64,000 nucleotides of DNA from Kuschelorhynchus macadamiae (GCA_030620095.1 JAUTXW010002190.1:345769-409768); one strand, 5' to 3'. Counted from the first letter of the stretch, positions 11,098-23,969 are shown. Numbers and translations: made by a program. The notes: generated by a model from the letters alone, not told the origin.

Positions 11098-11379
11098 TCA
11101 CCAAATACTGATGTTTCAGTTTTAGTGCTCGGGAACATGTACTATTTATCTAGTGACTCATTACACAGTTTTACGAAATACGGTACAGAATATAAAAACG
11201 ATGTATTGACAAAAGCGAGCCTTATGCCGATCTCGGCATATCTTTATCATTGCGCTTACCAGGATTTCATAAACTAACTAGGTATCACTACAATCCGTTA
11301 TTTTCAAGGCAGGGAAAAAAACGATGTTTTGAAATTCTCAAGAAAGGTGGAAATATCAGAAAACCTTGAAAAATTTTAG
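11098..11379 (+). pseudogene. Decayed DTDV / GCDTT-type repeat-borne protein fragment
   Basis: The translation reads SPNTDVSVLVLGNMYYL, then a KYGTEYKND segment, then AYQDFIN, a stop, and LGITTIRYFQGREKNDVLKF. This order resembles a domain common in animal repeat-encoded proteins with consensus DTDVxVLA ... ALPGFHALTGCDTTSxFxGKGK. Stop codons and missing residues show decay. No function is assigned; I know the pattern only as part of uncharacterised transposon-associated proteins. Confidence 0.45.
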
Positions 11380-14300
11380 GAATGCTTATACAACATGACG
11401 CAGTTAATGTTAACGAAGCAAGAAAGGACAAATTCATCATCAGCTACAATCCAAAAAACATGAGTGAACTTTTAAAAAAATTTTAAATTATGATTCGTCA
11501 AATTTATTTCGTTACAAGTTCGAATTATATCAACATTTCCTACGTCTACAATATAATACCAGTATATTGCGTAATGCCTTAGCGATCCATAACACATGCT
11601 TTTTTAATTAAGCAATACTAAAACATTAATTTAAAAATATTTGGTCCTATGCAAAACACGTTACTCGCATCATCCGCCAGCTCATGTAATAATTGTGTCG
11701 TAATTGCCCTCTTTTCGACACTACTTTTTTTTCTGTAGAATTATGTCCACCTCGAATCTGAAACCGGTCACGTCTCAAAATTGAAAAACAATGTCATTGC
11801 ATGTATTTGTCACTTTTGCCAATCATTTCATAGGACAATTATTCACACTTGCCTTCTAAAAAACGAGATATAAATGTCAATGAAACTTCTGTTTTAATAT
11901 AGCATTAATTAATTATATGTTTGCTTGTTTTTACCGGTAATATTATATTTTCTTAACTTCCACTAGACTTTCACCCATTGAAGTTTATTCGGATTGCAAT
12001 GACGTTTCATAGCAGTAAGGAACTTGAGTAATCTTTCATTGATATTCTTGTATGATGAGTTAACGGCTACCATGTTGAAAATAAAATAATATTATTTTTA
12101 GGGTATAAGTAATAAAAAAAATATTGTAGTTTACATTTCTGGTACAAATAGTCTTTACTTAAATGTTACAGTTTCTTTACGAATATGTTTAATAATACGA
12201 GAATTTCATTAAATGTCAAAATATTATTTACCTAATTTGTGTCAATGTGTTTCTGAAATTATTAACGTAAATAAGAATATATATATATAATATTAGTAAT
12301 TGTAGTAGGTTTCTAATATTTCCGTACTTAGATTTTATGTTCTCGGAATAAAGTTTAAAGTACCTTTTAGAGGCTTTAAGTTTTTAGTAGCTTTCGAAGG
12401 CACAGCTTTGCTCGGATTACTTTCTACAAAGTTTGCAACCGTCGAACTTTTCAGTGGGTTTTCGTTAATACCTAGTTTGTTTGGACTGGGTTACGATTTA
12501 TTCAATACAACTGTTAAAAGCTGATATCTCTAAAATCCGTTGAGTTAGTATAATGACAATAATAATGTTTTTCTCTTTACAGATTTTCGTAGTTAAATTT
12601 AATCCAAGCTGTGGAACCAAAATATAAACTTAATAATTTGAAACATTCTAAATTCAATTAATTGGCAGTAAGTCTGTTTAAGAAAGAAATACATTTTTCT
12701 ATTAGTTTCTTAACCGAATTACAAAAATAAATTGCATTATATAAAAATATAGATTCGTTTTAAAGGTTATTTTTTAATTTGGTTTAATGTAAAAGTTATT
12801 CCAAACTAGGTAATCATTAAAATACACGTGTTTTTGCGGTTATAAAACATGTATATTGCAAAGCTGCACAACAAAAGTAAAAACTATATAGGTTCTTAAA
12901 TTCCAAAAGTGAAATTTTCTGCTTATTTTCGTACTAACTGAGAATTCTGCGCTATTGGTTTGGTAGCTTAACTTTGAATTAAATTTTATAATGGTAAACT
13001 ATTTTTTATTATTTAATAATATATGATACACATTTTATTAATTTGTGAAAATTTATTTGCACTTTTTAAAGAGTAAGGTCTTAATTACTATAACGCTCAA
13101 AAGAGGATTTACCTGATACCAGTAAATAAAATTTTATTAACACCTACTTAGCAACATGTGTCTTGTTAGCCGATCGTGATCAGTTAATAATTGACGTATT
13201 GTGCAACTGCACTAAACTCTGTAATGTGAGTTGTGGTTGCGGAAAATGGGTCTCTGCTGTTCTTCAATAAGTGAGCATTGCTGTCGGCAATCATGTTTAA
13301 ACCCTGACACTATAGAAAAAGAAACTAAATATCGATAAGGAAATAAATCCATTGGCTTTCTGAGTGCAATGAAAGGTGGAATTAACAAGCGAATTTTAAT
13401 AATGTCATTGCGAAAGATGAGCCCTGAGAGGAAATTTCTTATAATAAAGCTTTTTTTATCATCAAAAGTAAAATAAAACAAATTGAATGCTATATATGCA
13501 GTTATTAACAAATAGTAACTATATGCATCAATAAAGTTTATAATTAGTTTGTGGTAGAATTTGTATAGAAGTTCCGGGTAAAGCAAATTTATATCGTTTT
13601 TTAGATTTAGGATAAAATAAATTGGTTTATGTTTGACTTTCCTTAATTCTTTAATAGGAATAATGGTATTATTAATCTTTTAATAAATAATATTGCTATT
13701 TAAAAAAAATATATCAATAATATCTAAACCGGCTACGCTGCAAAAGTTGCTTTTTAATTTTTCTTAACTGGACATACTTCTACCAGTCTGGCATGGTGAA
13801 GTGATAGAAAATCGCATTATTTAAACAAAAAAGCTGATATTATCAAGACAACTAGTTTAGAAAACAAATCAAATATTTTTTTAAAATTTTTAGTCAAAGA
13901 TTAACCAAAATAAATAGTGTTTATAAGACCAAAACCAAACGCCAAATCTAACAGTAATAAATTAATATTAGCATGATCCCCCTGTGTTTTACATAAAAGT
14001 CGGCATATTTAAAATTAAGTTGTGACAATTTGACACAAACAATCATTGGTTAGGTTTTTCACTAGATATATTTTCTTTATATGGCTCTCTTAAGTGCGTC
14101 TTAATTATGTTTATTCGATCTAAGTCAGTTATCTATAGCTAGTCCATTACTATCACATTTGATCCATAGAAAAACTTATAGATTAATGCAAAATATTTGC
14201 CTATACGAGTAGCCAAAGAAATCGCATACTTTAAAAGAATATCTATATACTTTTCGCAAGTTGGAGTTTTGTGCCAATAAAATATTTATTCATATTGAGA

Positions 14301-15479
14301 GTTAGAAATCTTGAAAAAAATGAGGTAAATAAAAAATGCCTTTTATGATTACTCAACAATTTTGTCTATATGTAGATTAAGATGAAATATGTTTCAATAC
14401 TTAATCAATTTTCATCTTCTTTCATTTACCGAATTTTAGACACTTTTGCAATTCTTTTATATAACTATGCAATTTGGCACTGTACTGTGCTGCGTCAGAT
14501 CGTATTCTTTTTACCTATTTTTCTCTCAAGCAGCCTGTTATTTATTCATTGTGTCGGAGTCACATAAAAATAAAAATGGTTGTCGCAACAAATAAAAATC
14601 TGGTTTTGTCATTGTTTGTTGTTTTTCCTCGTCAAATGTAAAGTGACGGATGTAGGATATGCAGCTGTTTTATAAATATCGTTCTAACGATGTTTTAACA
14701 ATAGAATGCTAAAATACAATTTAAATAAATAAACGTTTTAAATTTATAGAATTTATTAAAATCACCAGAAATCCTACAAAAAAGAAAATTTCATGTAACC
14801 GTCACACAATATTCTTACAAACAAAAAAAACAAATTACATGAATAAAGACATAATAACACAAACAAACTTTATAACGTAATTAAAAGACTAAGACATTTG
14901 CTAAATTGTAATGGACGACATTAATAAGCGATTGTGTAGTAAGCTTTTGGCCTTAGACTGATAAAGTTTCCAAAGCAAAATTGTTTTAAAATAATAGATT
15001 GTTTTTAGGAGAACATGTATTTTCCTCGTAAAAAGTATAGAGCTAATACAGTAATGAATATGAAGACCTCAAATATATTTTAGGTAAACTTGAAGGAACA
15101 TAATTAGGTTTAGACATTTTTTAAAAATCTTTAAAGAATAAATTTTTAGGACCACTTAACCTAACCAAAAAACAACATGTTTGATAATAGATATGCTTCG
15201 ATATCAAACATCTAATTTGATGTTAATAATATAGCACAAGTTTTCCTTTTCAAGTGTTCTTCATATGTTTTTATATTTTAAGACACTTACTGGTTATAGC
15301 CGGGGTGGAACAGTACTATTAAGATATGTAATAGTGCCTTCAATGATGTGACACAATACAGCGGCTATGTCTGTGACTATACAATTATTAAAGCTAAATT
15401 TTGTATCCTGTTTTGGGCCTTTTGTACATTCTATAAAATGGGTGAAAACAGGATGGCCATGGAACGCCAGAGCACTATT
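11380..15479. other. Long AT-rich stretch without recognised genes
   Basis: About 4 kb with no motif-bearing frame. The longest frame, 124 codons on the minus strand at 13212-13586, is hydrophobic at its start but matches nothing I know and has no supporting context. A minus-strand frame at 15294-15494 is likewise unassigned. Confidence 0.5.
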
Positions 15480-15853
15480 AAGGCGGACTGTCATGTCGTG
15501 TGAACGGCCTACTTGTGAAAAACTTGTTTATTTGTTATCGGGTGTTTATAAATGTGGCACAAGTCAAAGGGTGGTGTGTAAATGTGTTTAAATGATTGTC
15601 AAATGACTGACGTATTTGACAAATACAGAAATAATTTTGCATTTGGGAAGTATCTAAAAAGCTCGATCACTCTACATATATATTTGACAAATATTTAATC
15701 GCATTTACACATAGCCTTTGACTTGTGCCATATTTACTGACAACCGATGGCAAAATAAACAATATTTGTACAAGTAGACCGTGCACACCATATGCCAAGT
15801 GTTAAAAAGTTACGATTACTTGTCAAGTATACCAGACGTTTGAGACCGCCTTT
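15480..15853. mobile_element. Foldback MITE
   Basis: Arms are inverted around about 15640. The left AGGCGGACTG... matches the inward reading of the right end AAAGGCGGTCTC..., and inner blocks such as GGCACAAGTCAAAGG at 15556 reappear as CCTTTGACTTGTGCC at 15716. Arms are diverged and unequal in length. There is no coding capacity. The AGGCGGNCTS ends could suggest a DNA transposon MITE, but superfamily is not assignable without target duplications. Confidence 0.7.
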
Positions 15854-16309
15854 GGAAAGATTAACTATATTTTTGTAATTGTCAATGTTTGTCAAATATA
15901 CGTTTTGTTTGAGTCAGCCTTAACGCCTGGAACACAATGTAAATTCCGTAAACTTTTAAGGTAAAAACCGACAACAACGAAACTTAAGAAGGCAGCATTA
16001 TAGTACTAAAATGGGTGATAATTTTTGACGTTGGAACTTGAAATAACCGTTAAAACTTATATTTTAAAAAACACCGAAAAACACATAAAGAAAAATAATG
16101 TTTGACGCAAACCAACGACGTGATTTGCTTTGAATTCCTCCGCTTTAGAATTGACTTTTTGTTTGATGTGCCAGCGAGACACTTATGGAATAAATTTCAT
16201 AATCTATTCTGACTCATAATATCTACAAAGAGACAAGTATCCTCTGTTTGCAGAAACGTTTATTATTCTTTTTACAGTGATTTCATTTTTAACAGTGGAA
16301 CAAATTCTT
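15854..16309. other. AT-rich spacer
   Basis: No gene recognised. A segment near 15885-15925 resembles the ends of the preceding MITE and may be a second, partial copy. Confidence 0.4.
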
Positions 16310-16770
16310 TAGTGTCTGGCAATGGTACTCTCTATCGGCATCTGTTTCTAGGAAAAGTATTTTAAAAAATGGCCTTTCACAAGCGGCATGGTGATTTTCT
16401 CCACATCCTACGTTTGATCATATATAAACTGGTCATCTCTATCTTACTAGGGTCAACTGATAAGAGCAACATCTCTGGTTCATTTTTCGATTATTTGGTA
16501 GGGCTCCCTGCATTCTGTCTAAGAGATCTGGCTTGAATTCTTAATTAAGGCAGGATCATCTGCGATAGCAATTGTGTATAATTCTTTATTTTTGAGGTGA
16601 TGCTAAAGGCTGTAAAGGATTAAGTTAAATGGCACGGATGATAAAACCCCTCCTTACAGGTAGTATTTTAAAATCGTTTCTCTAAAAGCAATATTTCCTA
16701 CACTAATTTGTGCTGCTATTTTTTTAAGAGCACGTTGAAAATCAATACTCTTAAGCCTCGGACTCACTTA
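16310..16770 (-). pseudogene. Non-LTR RT fragment (RNase H-bearing clade type)
   Basis: Minus-strand translation shows GGVLSSVPFNLIL, which is the RT GGVLSPxLFNL motif. It is followed by AIADDPALI, the catalytic YADD box with the tyrosine replaced, and then SVDPSKIEMTSLYMIK, the downstream LSVNPSKTEMVLFTRK block. Stops separate the pieces. It is the palm region of an endonuclease-type non-LTR retrotransposon of the I/R1/LOA kind. The RNase H-end fragment at 16840-17180 lies upstream on the same strand, the wrong order for one intact copy, so either two insertions or a rearrangement is involved. Confidence 0.65.
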
Positions 16771-16839
16771 GCTAATACGAACGAGCGAACAGTATCGGAC
16801 GAATACGACTGGATATGCGTACAATATCAACAATTAGTA

Positions 16840-17180
16840 AAAATATGCGTAGGCTGTGTTTAAATATGTACATACGCAAATGTCAGACCAAGAGACTGCT
16901 CATTTCTGCTTGATCTTCTGCGGCCATGTAGATCTTATTAGATCGGGTTTCGCAAAGGTATCATTCAATCAAAGTAGTCTGGTATTAACTAAAGCGTCAC
17001 ATCGACAAACTAAATACTTGGCAGTTTCTTCTATCTTAGAACAAATTTTCCAGCACAGATCTTCCTGGGTAAAATGTTATGCTGGTCGAATTTTACCAGC
17101 CAGTATCCGGCTAAGAACCCCCGTAGTGACTCTAAGTTTGCCTGTGTTCAATTTATGATGACTGAAAATGCCCTCGAGTG
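16840..17180 (-). pseudogene. C-terminal end of a non-LTR ORF2 (after RNase H)
   Basis: Minus-strand translation contains LRVTTGVLSRILAGK (the LLTGH-like segment), then EDLCWKICSKIEETAKYLVC, corresponding to the C-x2-C...EET-x2-HxxC zinc-knuckle-like block, and finally FAKPDLIRSTWPQKIKQK, the usual end of these ORF2 proteins. Some cysteines and the histidine are altered and stops interrupt the frame. It is the terminal part of an I/R1/LOA-type element polyprotein and is non-functional. Confidence 0.6.
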
Positions 17181-18399
17181 AGGCCTGTTTGTTCAGGTTA
17201 TTAGGCATCAAATTGTTCGACACAGGAATTCCTGATCCTGGTTCTGACAGTTGTATCTTTTATATATTGCTCGCGTAGCTGCTCTATCAATCTAAGTAAG
17301 AAGAAGGTTAATCTGATAAGTTTTAGGAAGTACTAATATATTAACATTAATAAGAATTTCAGAACATATTATCTTAATAATGTATTGGGTAGCATACGTA
17401 GTTTTAATTTAGTTTTTGTACAATAGGACGTCAGAAAACTTCTAACAATTTAATTAAGATTTTCGGACCGAGGAGACTACGTAGCACGTGCACATAATAC
17501 AGAAAATTCCAGCTATATGAAACTCTATATCGAGAAATAAATTTGTAAAAATTCCACAAAACATATTTTCAGTAATAAGGATATATATTTTCATTTTTTC
17601 TGTAAACTCTTTATGTATTAAAGGTTATATAACAGCCTTGTTAAATAAAAATGTCTAAAAAAAATAAAACCGACTTTAAAAAGCACTTGAAGTAAAACCG
17701 GGGTCAAACTAATTCTTAATTAGTTATTTACAAAGAGCGTCTTAAATCTAACACCGTGAATATAATGTATATTTATTGTCTTTATTAGTTTGGTTAGTTT
17801 TGATTAGTAAAATTTTCAAAAAGAATTAAAATATTAATTTATTTCAATGCTTTTTTGAAATAGCTGTTGTTTGTTTATAAAAATATTTATTTCATTATTT
17901 TTAGTCCCAAAAAATTACATAAGTAGCTACTGGGTCCCCGCCATATGAAATTTTGCATTAATCATGGTGCTAATTAGATACAAAAATGGCCATCTATATT
18001 AAAATTATACCTCATGCCAATTAAAACCATGAAAACCATATAAAACATGACAAATTTTAAAATACTGTCTTTTTAAACATTAGATTCATTCGGCCGATAC
18101 TTAATTACAGATCAAAAATTGGTTACTATAGTTATTTACAATATTCGATGGAATTGAGACTGATTTTATTATTCAATATTTCAGTCGGGTTTAAGCTAGG
18201 ATGTATCTTATATCCATTTAGTTATGTTATAGTGATTTGATTTTTTACTGCTTTTACATTTAAGAGATAAAAAGTTTAACAGAAGAAAAAATCAAGGAAA
18301 GTTTGGTTCAAATGTTAAAAAAAAATTATTATCTTAGATTAGAAGAAATCTTAAACATAAATCGTTGTAAAAAGAACAAAACAATACAATTATTTAACT
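17181..18399. other. AT-rich stretch without recognised genes
   Basis: The first ~100 bp probably still belong to the minus-strand retroelement remnant. Beyond that nothing is recognisable. Confidence 0.5.
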
Positions 18400-18500
18400 A
18401 GGGACTAAAGTGACTCATTTAATCTCGCGAATGAAGTTTGTTACTCAAGGGTTCCGCCCGAGATCAACAACCATCCAAGGGATTAAGGCACTTTAGTCCT
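18400..18500. repeat. Short hairpin element with GGACTAAAG ends
   Basis: The left end AGGGACTAAAGTGACTCATT is inverted at the right end (GGCACTTTAGTCCT) within 101 bp. A further CTTTAGTCCT occurs at 20490-20499, beyond the GC-richer island, so these ends could delimit either a small MITE or a larger composite element. Confidence 0.6.
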
Positions 18501-18735
18501 GCGATATATACATTTTTTGCACTTTCAGGAACAATATTACTAAATAATGTAATGTATAGGTGCAAATTTACACATAATGTGACAATTGCAGGTAACAGAT
18601 ACAAATTTGATTAGTGTGCTTTGAAAGAATGCAGTCAAGTAGTTATAACATAAATAAACAAGTTGTCAGTGTTATTAATTTCGTGATTATAAATCGAAAT
18701 GGAACCGTTATTATTATAGTGAGGAGTTAGTTGAG

Positions 18736-19075
18736 TTGACGGTGGAAGTTGTAACTTATTTGGATTTCTCAATTATGATTAATATTAAAAATGCCAAAAA
18801 CAAAATTGATAGAAATTTCATTGTTAAAAACTCAGATTGCAATACTGTCAACTCTACTCAAATCTGCCGCAAGTATATGGTTTTAAGAAAAGTTGAGAGT
18901 CCTCACTTGCGATTTTTCGTTCGTTACCAAAACAATGAATATACTATGCAGCCAGTTGGTAAAAATACGTTTGGAAAACTACAGAAGAAAGTAGCAGCAT
19001 TCTTATATCTACCATATTCGTCAATATATACTGGACATTCTTTTCCACTGATGTGGTATCGGCCGCTTCTATAAA
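18736..19075 (+). pseudogene. Tyrosine recombinase fragment, Crypton-like
   Basis: A 112-codon open frame reads TYLDFSIMINIKNAKNKIDR, a FIVKN block, RKYMVLRK, SPHLRFFVRY, QPVGKNTFGKLQKKVAAFL and PYSSIYTGHSF. The final TGHSF is the start of the catalytic (Y/T)GHSFRRSSA box of eukaryotic tyrosine recombinases; after it the frame is lost, and the second arginine, the HxxW/K segment and the nucleophilic tyrosine are absent. The match is to the C-terminal catalytic half of Crypton-type recombinases found in insects. It is truncated and surely inactive. A GC-richer island follows directly. Confidence 0.7.
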
Positions 19076-19189
19076 ATTTTATCCAAACTTTGATAAATTA
19101 TTTTGTGAAATTCTTTTATACTTTTTTTTGCCAACAGATTTTAGTGTTGTTTTAATTTCTATTTCTTTTCTTCTCTTTTATTTCAACCT

Positions 19190-20270
19190 TGTGCGGTGCG
19201 AAATGCCACCCCAATTGACGCCAGTGTCGGTCAATATGACAGGCCACGGTGTCAATGTGGACAGGGAAACTAAAATCAATGTGCAGTGGCATCTTCTCCG
19301 ACCCTCAAACGACGCAGAATGCGGCGTAACCAGCAAGTGCGTCGTCTGTGGCACGAGGTGACAGCCACCCGGAGGGGTATTACTTACGGAATAACTTACT
19401 GAGCGTGTAATAACAGACACAGAACCCTTGTTGAACCCTGAATAAGAAAACATTAGTTCACCAGAACAGTTTCCGGAAATTTCCATGCCTCATACCATTG
19501 TCCTGGGTTGTGCTGGGGTCCCGTCCCTTATCTCCTTTTGGGGTAGCAATGGAGACTAGGACCTTACCACAACCTTTTGACGATCGTTAAGATGTCAGAA
19601 GGTTGTTAGCTCAACTCGCCAGGACGCTGGCAAGGCAACAAGACGCCATAGAATACGTACCAATAAAAATTAATCGAATGGACAATGGTGCGGGTTGTGC
19701 TAGGCCCCCCTTTGCAGTGCTACTTCCTTTTGAGGGAGCAATGCAAGGAGGGAATCCTAGCATACATTTTGACACCCCAAAGGATGTCAAAATGTTGGTA
19801 GCACAACCCGCTACAGCGTTGCCAACTTGTGAAGTTTTGGAAACCAACTATGCGGGTTTCGAAAGGCTCTCGCAGCTTGTGCTACCCGGTTTTGAGGGTA
19901 GCCAAGGTGCGGGATCTTACTATCGAGACTTTCCCTATAAATTCCCAGGGCAAGACCCAACAGCACTTTGGACAAACAAAGACAAAATCGAGACAATAGT
20001 CAAAGAAACCCGAACTTAGGTACAGGAGTTTTCTCAGACTCATTTTGGTCCTATGAAGGCTCCCGCACCTGTAATTGAAGGCTATCTTTTTCCTTGGGAA
20101 GGGGTGACCTTCAATATGACACAACAAAGGGCGCGTTGGTGTTATATTTGCCAAGCTGTAGGCTTGAGCCATGACAGTATTACAACAAACTGGGACGCTT
20201 TCCCCCTCAGTCGACCTCCACTAACATGGTGATATGAATACATTCCAGATTAGAGCTTCAAGAAATCCTT
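19190..20270 (+). other. GC-richer island with an unrecognised 138-codon frame
   Basis: Base composition shifts clearly from the AT-rich surroundings. The island contains an open frame at 19603-20019 (138 codons) whose protein is rich in Gly, Ala and Pro and matches nothing I know, plus an upstream frame ending in ECGVTSKCVVCG, a CxxC-type cysteine cluster. Loosely repeated motifs such as GGTTGTGCT followed by CCTTTTGRGGGWAGC occur near 19508, 19693 and 19877, hinting at an internal repeat of roughly 180 bp. It may be part of a transposon next to the recombinase fragment, foreign DNA, or an old gene piece. No splice structure was established. Confidence 0.5.
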
Positions 20271-22190
20271 TCAGATAAGGTTCTATCGAAGTATCTAGTA
20301 CTGTCGCATGTACTTCTACAAGTAGCGTTATTAAACTTACTGTCGACAAAACAAATCGATTATTTCGATTATAAATTGAACTAATGTAAATATTCATCTA
20401 AATATAAATAAATACATTTCTTCAATTTAACCCTTTCTTAATTGTTTGTTGCTAAGATACATTTGTGTTCCTTCGTACTAAAGGATATGCTTTAGTCCTG
20501 AAAGTACAAAAATATGTTTATTTTGTTCTTTTAAGTGCCAGCCCTGGACCAGTGGTTACACTTCTAACATTGAGGGTCCGCTGATCTAGGATCTTTTGGC
20601 TTTTACTAATTGGCCCGGTAGTTTCCTTTGTCTAGCACACTAAGTGAGATAAAAAAGTAACAATAATACTACTGCAGTGTGATCCATGTTTTGAAGCTGT
20701 CAAAATTAGGTTAAGTTAAAGAAATTAAACTTAAAAAAGCATTCCAACTTCCCAAATTGTACCTACCAAACGTACCTGCCGCGGAAGTTTTAATACAAGA
20801 AGACACTAATTTCTTTTTGGTAAATTCACTAATAAAAAAGTTTCCCTTCTTCCGGTGTCTTATGTATGTAGAAAACCTATAATGCAAGATTTGTTAACTG
20901 ATTATATACATTTATAGAGAAATACATACAATATTATACATACATACGTATACTAAGCTTTCATACGACTTTTTCACTAGAAACTAACAACTCTCATAAG
21001 CACTAGCTAAATTATTTTGTTGGTGAACACATATAATACATAAATGTTTTGTTTTTTCTTTTTTTGTTGCACAAAAGATGGTTGTTGTAAAATGTTGCAA
21101 AAACGAAATTGTTATTCAATGAAAAATAAAGGTAGAAAACTAACTACTATACACAAAAAAACAACAAGGTACTTATTTAAAATTAGTAAAAAATACTTCT
21201 TTTTTTTTGAAAAGGAATAGCAATATAATTTTCTATAAAATCCTTACTAGTAATGGGTCTTAAAAATACTCTGTTGGAGCAGGATTTGGTTTAAGAATCT
21301 TCAAACGAAACGAAACAGATCAAATTTTAGACATATTCGGGGACACTTTTAATACCATAGTGGCAAATCATATAAAACAATGGTCAGTTTGATTGTATGT
21401 AGTGCATGCTCTGTTTTAACAACTAACTTGGAATTTATCTGCAACAAATTCCTGACCCAAAATATAAATCCAATATTTCAACACTATCCATTTTCTAAGC
21501 TCTTAACCGTCGCTGTTTTCTTTCTATATCTCCAGAAAACCTAAAACTGATGGGATTTAAAAGCCTTATTTAGTAATACAGTACCATACTCCAAATAAGG
21601 TTCTTACCTTTCTGGGATATCGTATAAGTTAGAACTAGGGGTTCGAGACACCATGGTCTCGATGTCGGTCTTGTCTCGGTCTCGGTATCTAAACTGATTT
21701 TTATTATATTTTTGACTTCTATAAAGCACAATTTTTTTGACTTCTATAAAGTCTTCTGAATGTAGAACTTAAAACATTTCCTGCGGAAACTCTTATTTGT
21801 TCATTAATGTATTTATTTACTTTTATTATATAATTGGTTAATAATTAGTGTGATTTTATTTTTCAAATGATGATTTGTGGCTTTAATGATGGCTTTTATT
21901 GACGAAGCTAAGCTAACCTAACGCCTAACAGGATAGATCCACCAAACAGTATAAGTTTTGTTAAAAAATTCTTGGTTTAATATAGACTCGAAGTTTAGTA
22001 AACGTGCTACCGCGAGCTTTCTTTACGGCAAACCGAATCAGTCCTAACCTAACATAGTTCGCATTTTTATTAACTATAATTAAAAAATAAATAAAATAAA
22101 AATTGGGAGTTTCCGCAGATAATTTTTTTAATTTCCGTTTTCAGAAGGCTTTATAAAACTCAAAAAAAAAAACATATTTTGTGAGTATAT
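20271..22190. other. AT-rich stretch without recognised genes
   Basis: No coding motif. A small GTCTCG-rich patch lies near 21645-21695. The rest is unremarkable. Confidence 0.5.
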
Positions 22191-22194
22191 CACA

Positions 22195-22735
22195 TTTCAG
22201 GTATTTTAAAGTTTACCACGGAAATGACGTATTTCGGCAGGAACATTTTTGCATCTGTATGTTTAGAAAAATGTTTATAATGCAAAGCAAAAGAAAGTTT
22301 TCATGTATCATGATGTAATTAGTTTTAGCTATTCTGAATATAGAATTGAAATTTCCTCGGAAAATGGAAATGACTTATTTCCAAAGGAACATTTTTGCAT
22401 TTTTATATTCAGAAAAATATACAGAATGAAAAGCAAAACCAGTTTCTATGTAACTGGTAACCGGTTTCAGCTATTCTAAAGGCTGATAAATAGTAAGGAA
22501 ATTTCCCCGGAAAATGGAAGTGACGTATTTACGCAGGAACATTTTTATATTCAGAAAAATGTTCAGAATGCCAGGCAAAACAAAGTTTCCATGTTACTGG
22601 TTTCAGCTATTCTAAAGAAAAAAATAAGAATTCTTCGGAAAATGGAAATGATGTATTTCAGCAGGAAAAATTTTATTTTTCTGTATTAGAAGAAGCTTAT
22701 AGAAGGCGAGAAAAAAAATTATATAACTGGTTTCA
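22195..22735 (+). repeat. Tandem repeat, four diverged units of about 130-150 bp
   Basis: Units start near 22200, 22351, 22500 and 22625. Each contains a CGGAAAATGGAARTGACGTA-type block, then a CAGGAACATTTTT block, an ATTCAGAAAAAT block, and a TTTCAGCTATTCT block. Units differ by substitutions and small indels. Four copies only, so a short minisatellite-like array rather than a long satellite. Confidence 0.85.
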
Positions 22736-23969
22736 GCTAAACGGTATTTAACAATATTCGCAGAATATGCGCAAAAAAACAAAATTAAATGTTAGCTAAA
22801 TTAAAAAAAAACGCGGTTCAACCACAAATTTATATGTGTTAAAGTCACTAATAGTTAACAAGGAACGTAAATATACATTTATCTCTGAGTTTAGAGTACG
22901 TCAGGTATTACATAAGAATTTAGAATATTACTTTATTTTTAAAAACTTCCCTAATTTAACGCTATATGCCGACAATGGAACTTTCTTGTAGAAAGATAAA
23001 CAAGCTCCAGTTTTCCACATCTGAGCAGAAACAATGCACTTTTTAATCATTATTCCACAAAAACTTTAAACACCAGAGAAAAACTAAAAAAAAAACTCGA
23101 GAACAACGCTAACAAGTTGAATGAATCAATATGAGTGACATCAGTGATATTGCCACCATGCTTTTCAATTGATTAACACCATGCATTTCAAACTGATTTA
23201 ATCAGCACCGGGAGGCAATACAATATGGAACTAATCTACTAAGAGAGGTGTTTAAAAAAACATATGTGTGCGGGCCAGTTTGGGGGAAATTAATCCCTTA
23301 GTAACGTTTTATTGTTGTTTTATGTATCTTCCTGTGTAAATAATCTAAGGTATTCCGGCTAAATCCCTCTAAATTTTTTAGATGTTAATCTGACAGAATT
23401 TTTGTAAGCTTATTTATTTGTTACTTTTACAGTGTTTAAAGTTTTTGATTTTACCATTCTTTTTAAGACTGATTTTCTCCTACAGGCAAAACGATACGCG
23501 TTGCTACTGTTCGAATATAAATAGTTAATATTTATTGTTTTTGCGTGGTTGTGACAGAATGGTTAGTCCTTTGGTTGAAATACTGCTCAATGTGAGTAGA
23601 GGCCATAACAAATCAACCACTTATTTTGTCAAATACATTATAAAAGTGTAAGCAGAATCTTGTTCTAAGTCCATAGTAAATTCAATAGTTGAGCGGCATT
23701 AAGTACTTGACTTAGAAACTATAAGTTGTTTGACCTCTTTATCGAATAAGATAAAAGTGTGTGTTCGATTTATCGAAGCTAAAGTGTAGATTTTATATTT
23801 GATATTTTGTTTACGATCCGAAGCTTTCCATAAACAAACTACTCCCATTAATTATGGAATTTTTAAAAATGCAAGTCAGCTTCAATTACCAGTAATTTTC
23901 TTAATGGTAACCGGCAACTAATATCTCCAAAGACTTCCTTGCACAGTGTTGGACATAAAGTTTAAGTAC
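22736..23969. other. AT-rich stretch, contains dispersed repeat B piece
   Basis: No gene recognised. Around 23760-23835 there is a segment (AGTGTAGATTTTATATTTG) that recurs near 31865. Confidence 0.5.

Noticed and set aside
13212..13586. 124-codon minus-strand frame with a hydrophobic first half, possibly a receptor exon
   Set aside because: No recognised motif, no splice context, and a composition expected of AT-rich DNA. Not enough to call a gene.
15294..15494. 66-codon minus-strand frame, considered as a Harbinger-type transposase piece
   Set aside because: On inspection no catalytic or family motif could be matched.
19178..19486. 102-codon minus-strand frame in the GC-richer island
   Set aside because: Overlaps plus-strand frames; GC-richer sequence lengthens frames on both strands. 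Neither strand shows a recognised domain, so only the island is reported.
20534..20660. tRNA-SINE-like segment (CCAGTGGTTACACTTC with a following GGTCCGC)
   Set aside because: The A-box-like part is plausible but there is no proper B box or tail, and no second copy was noticed.
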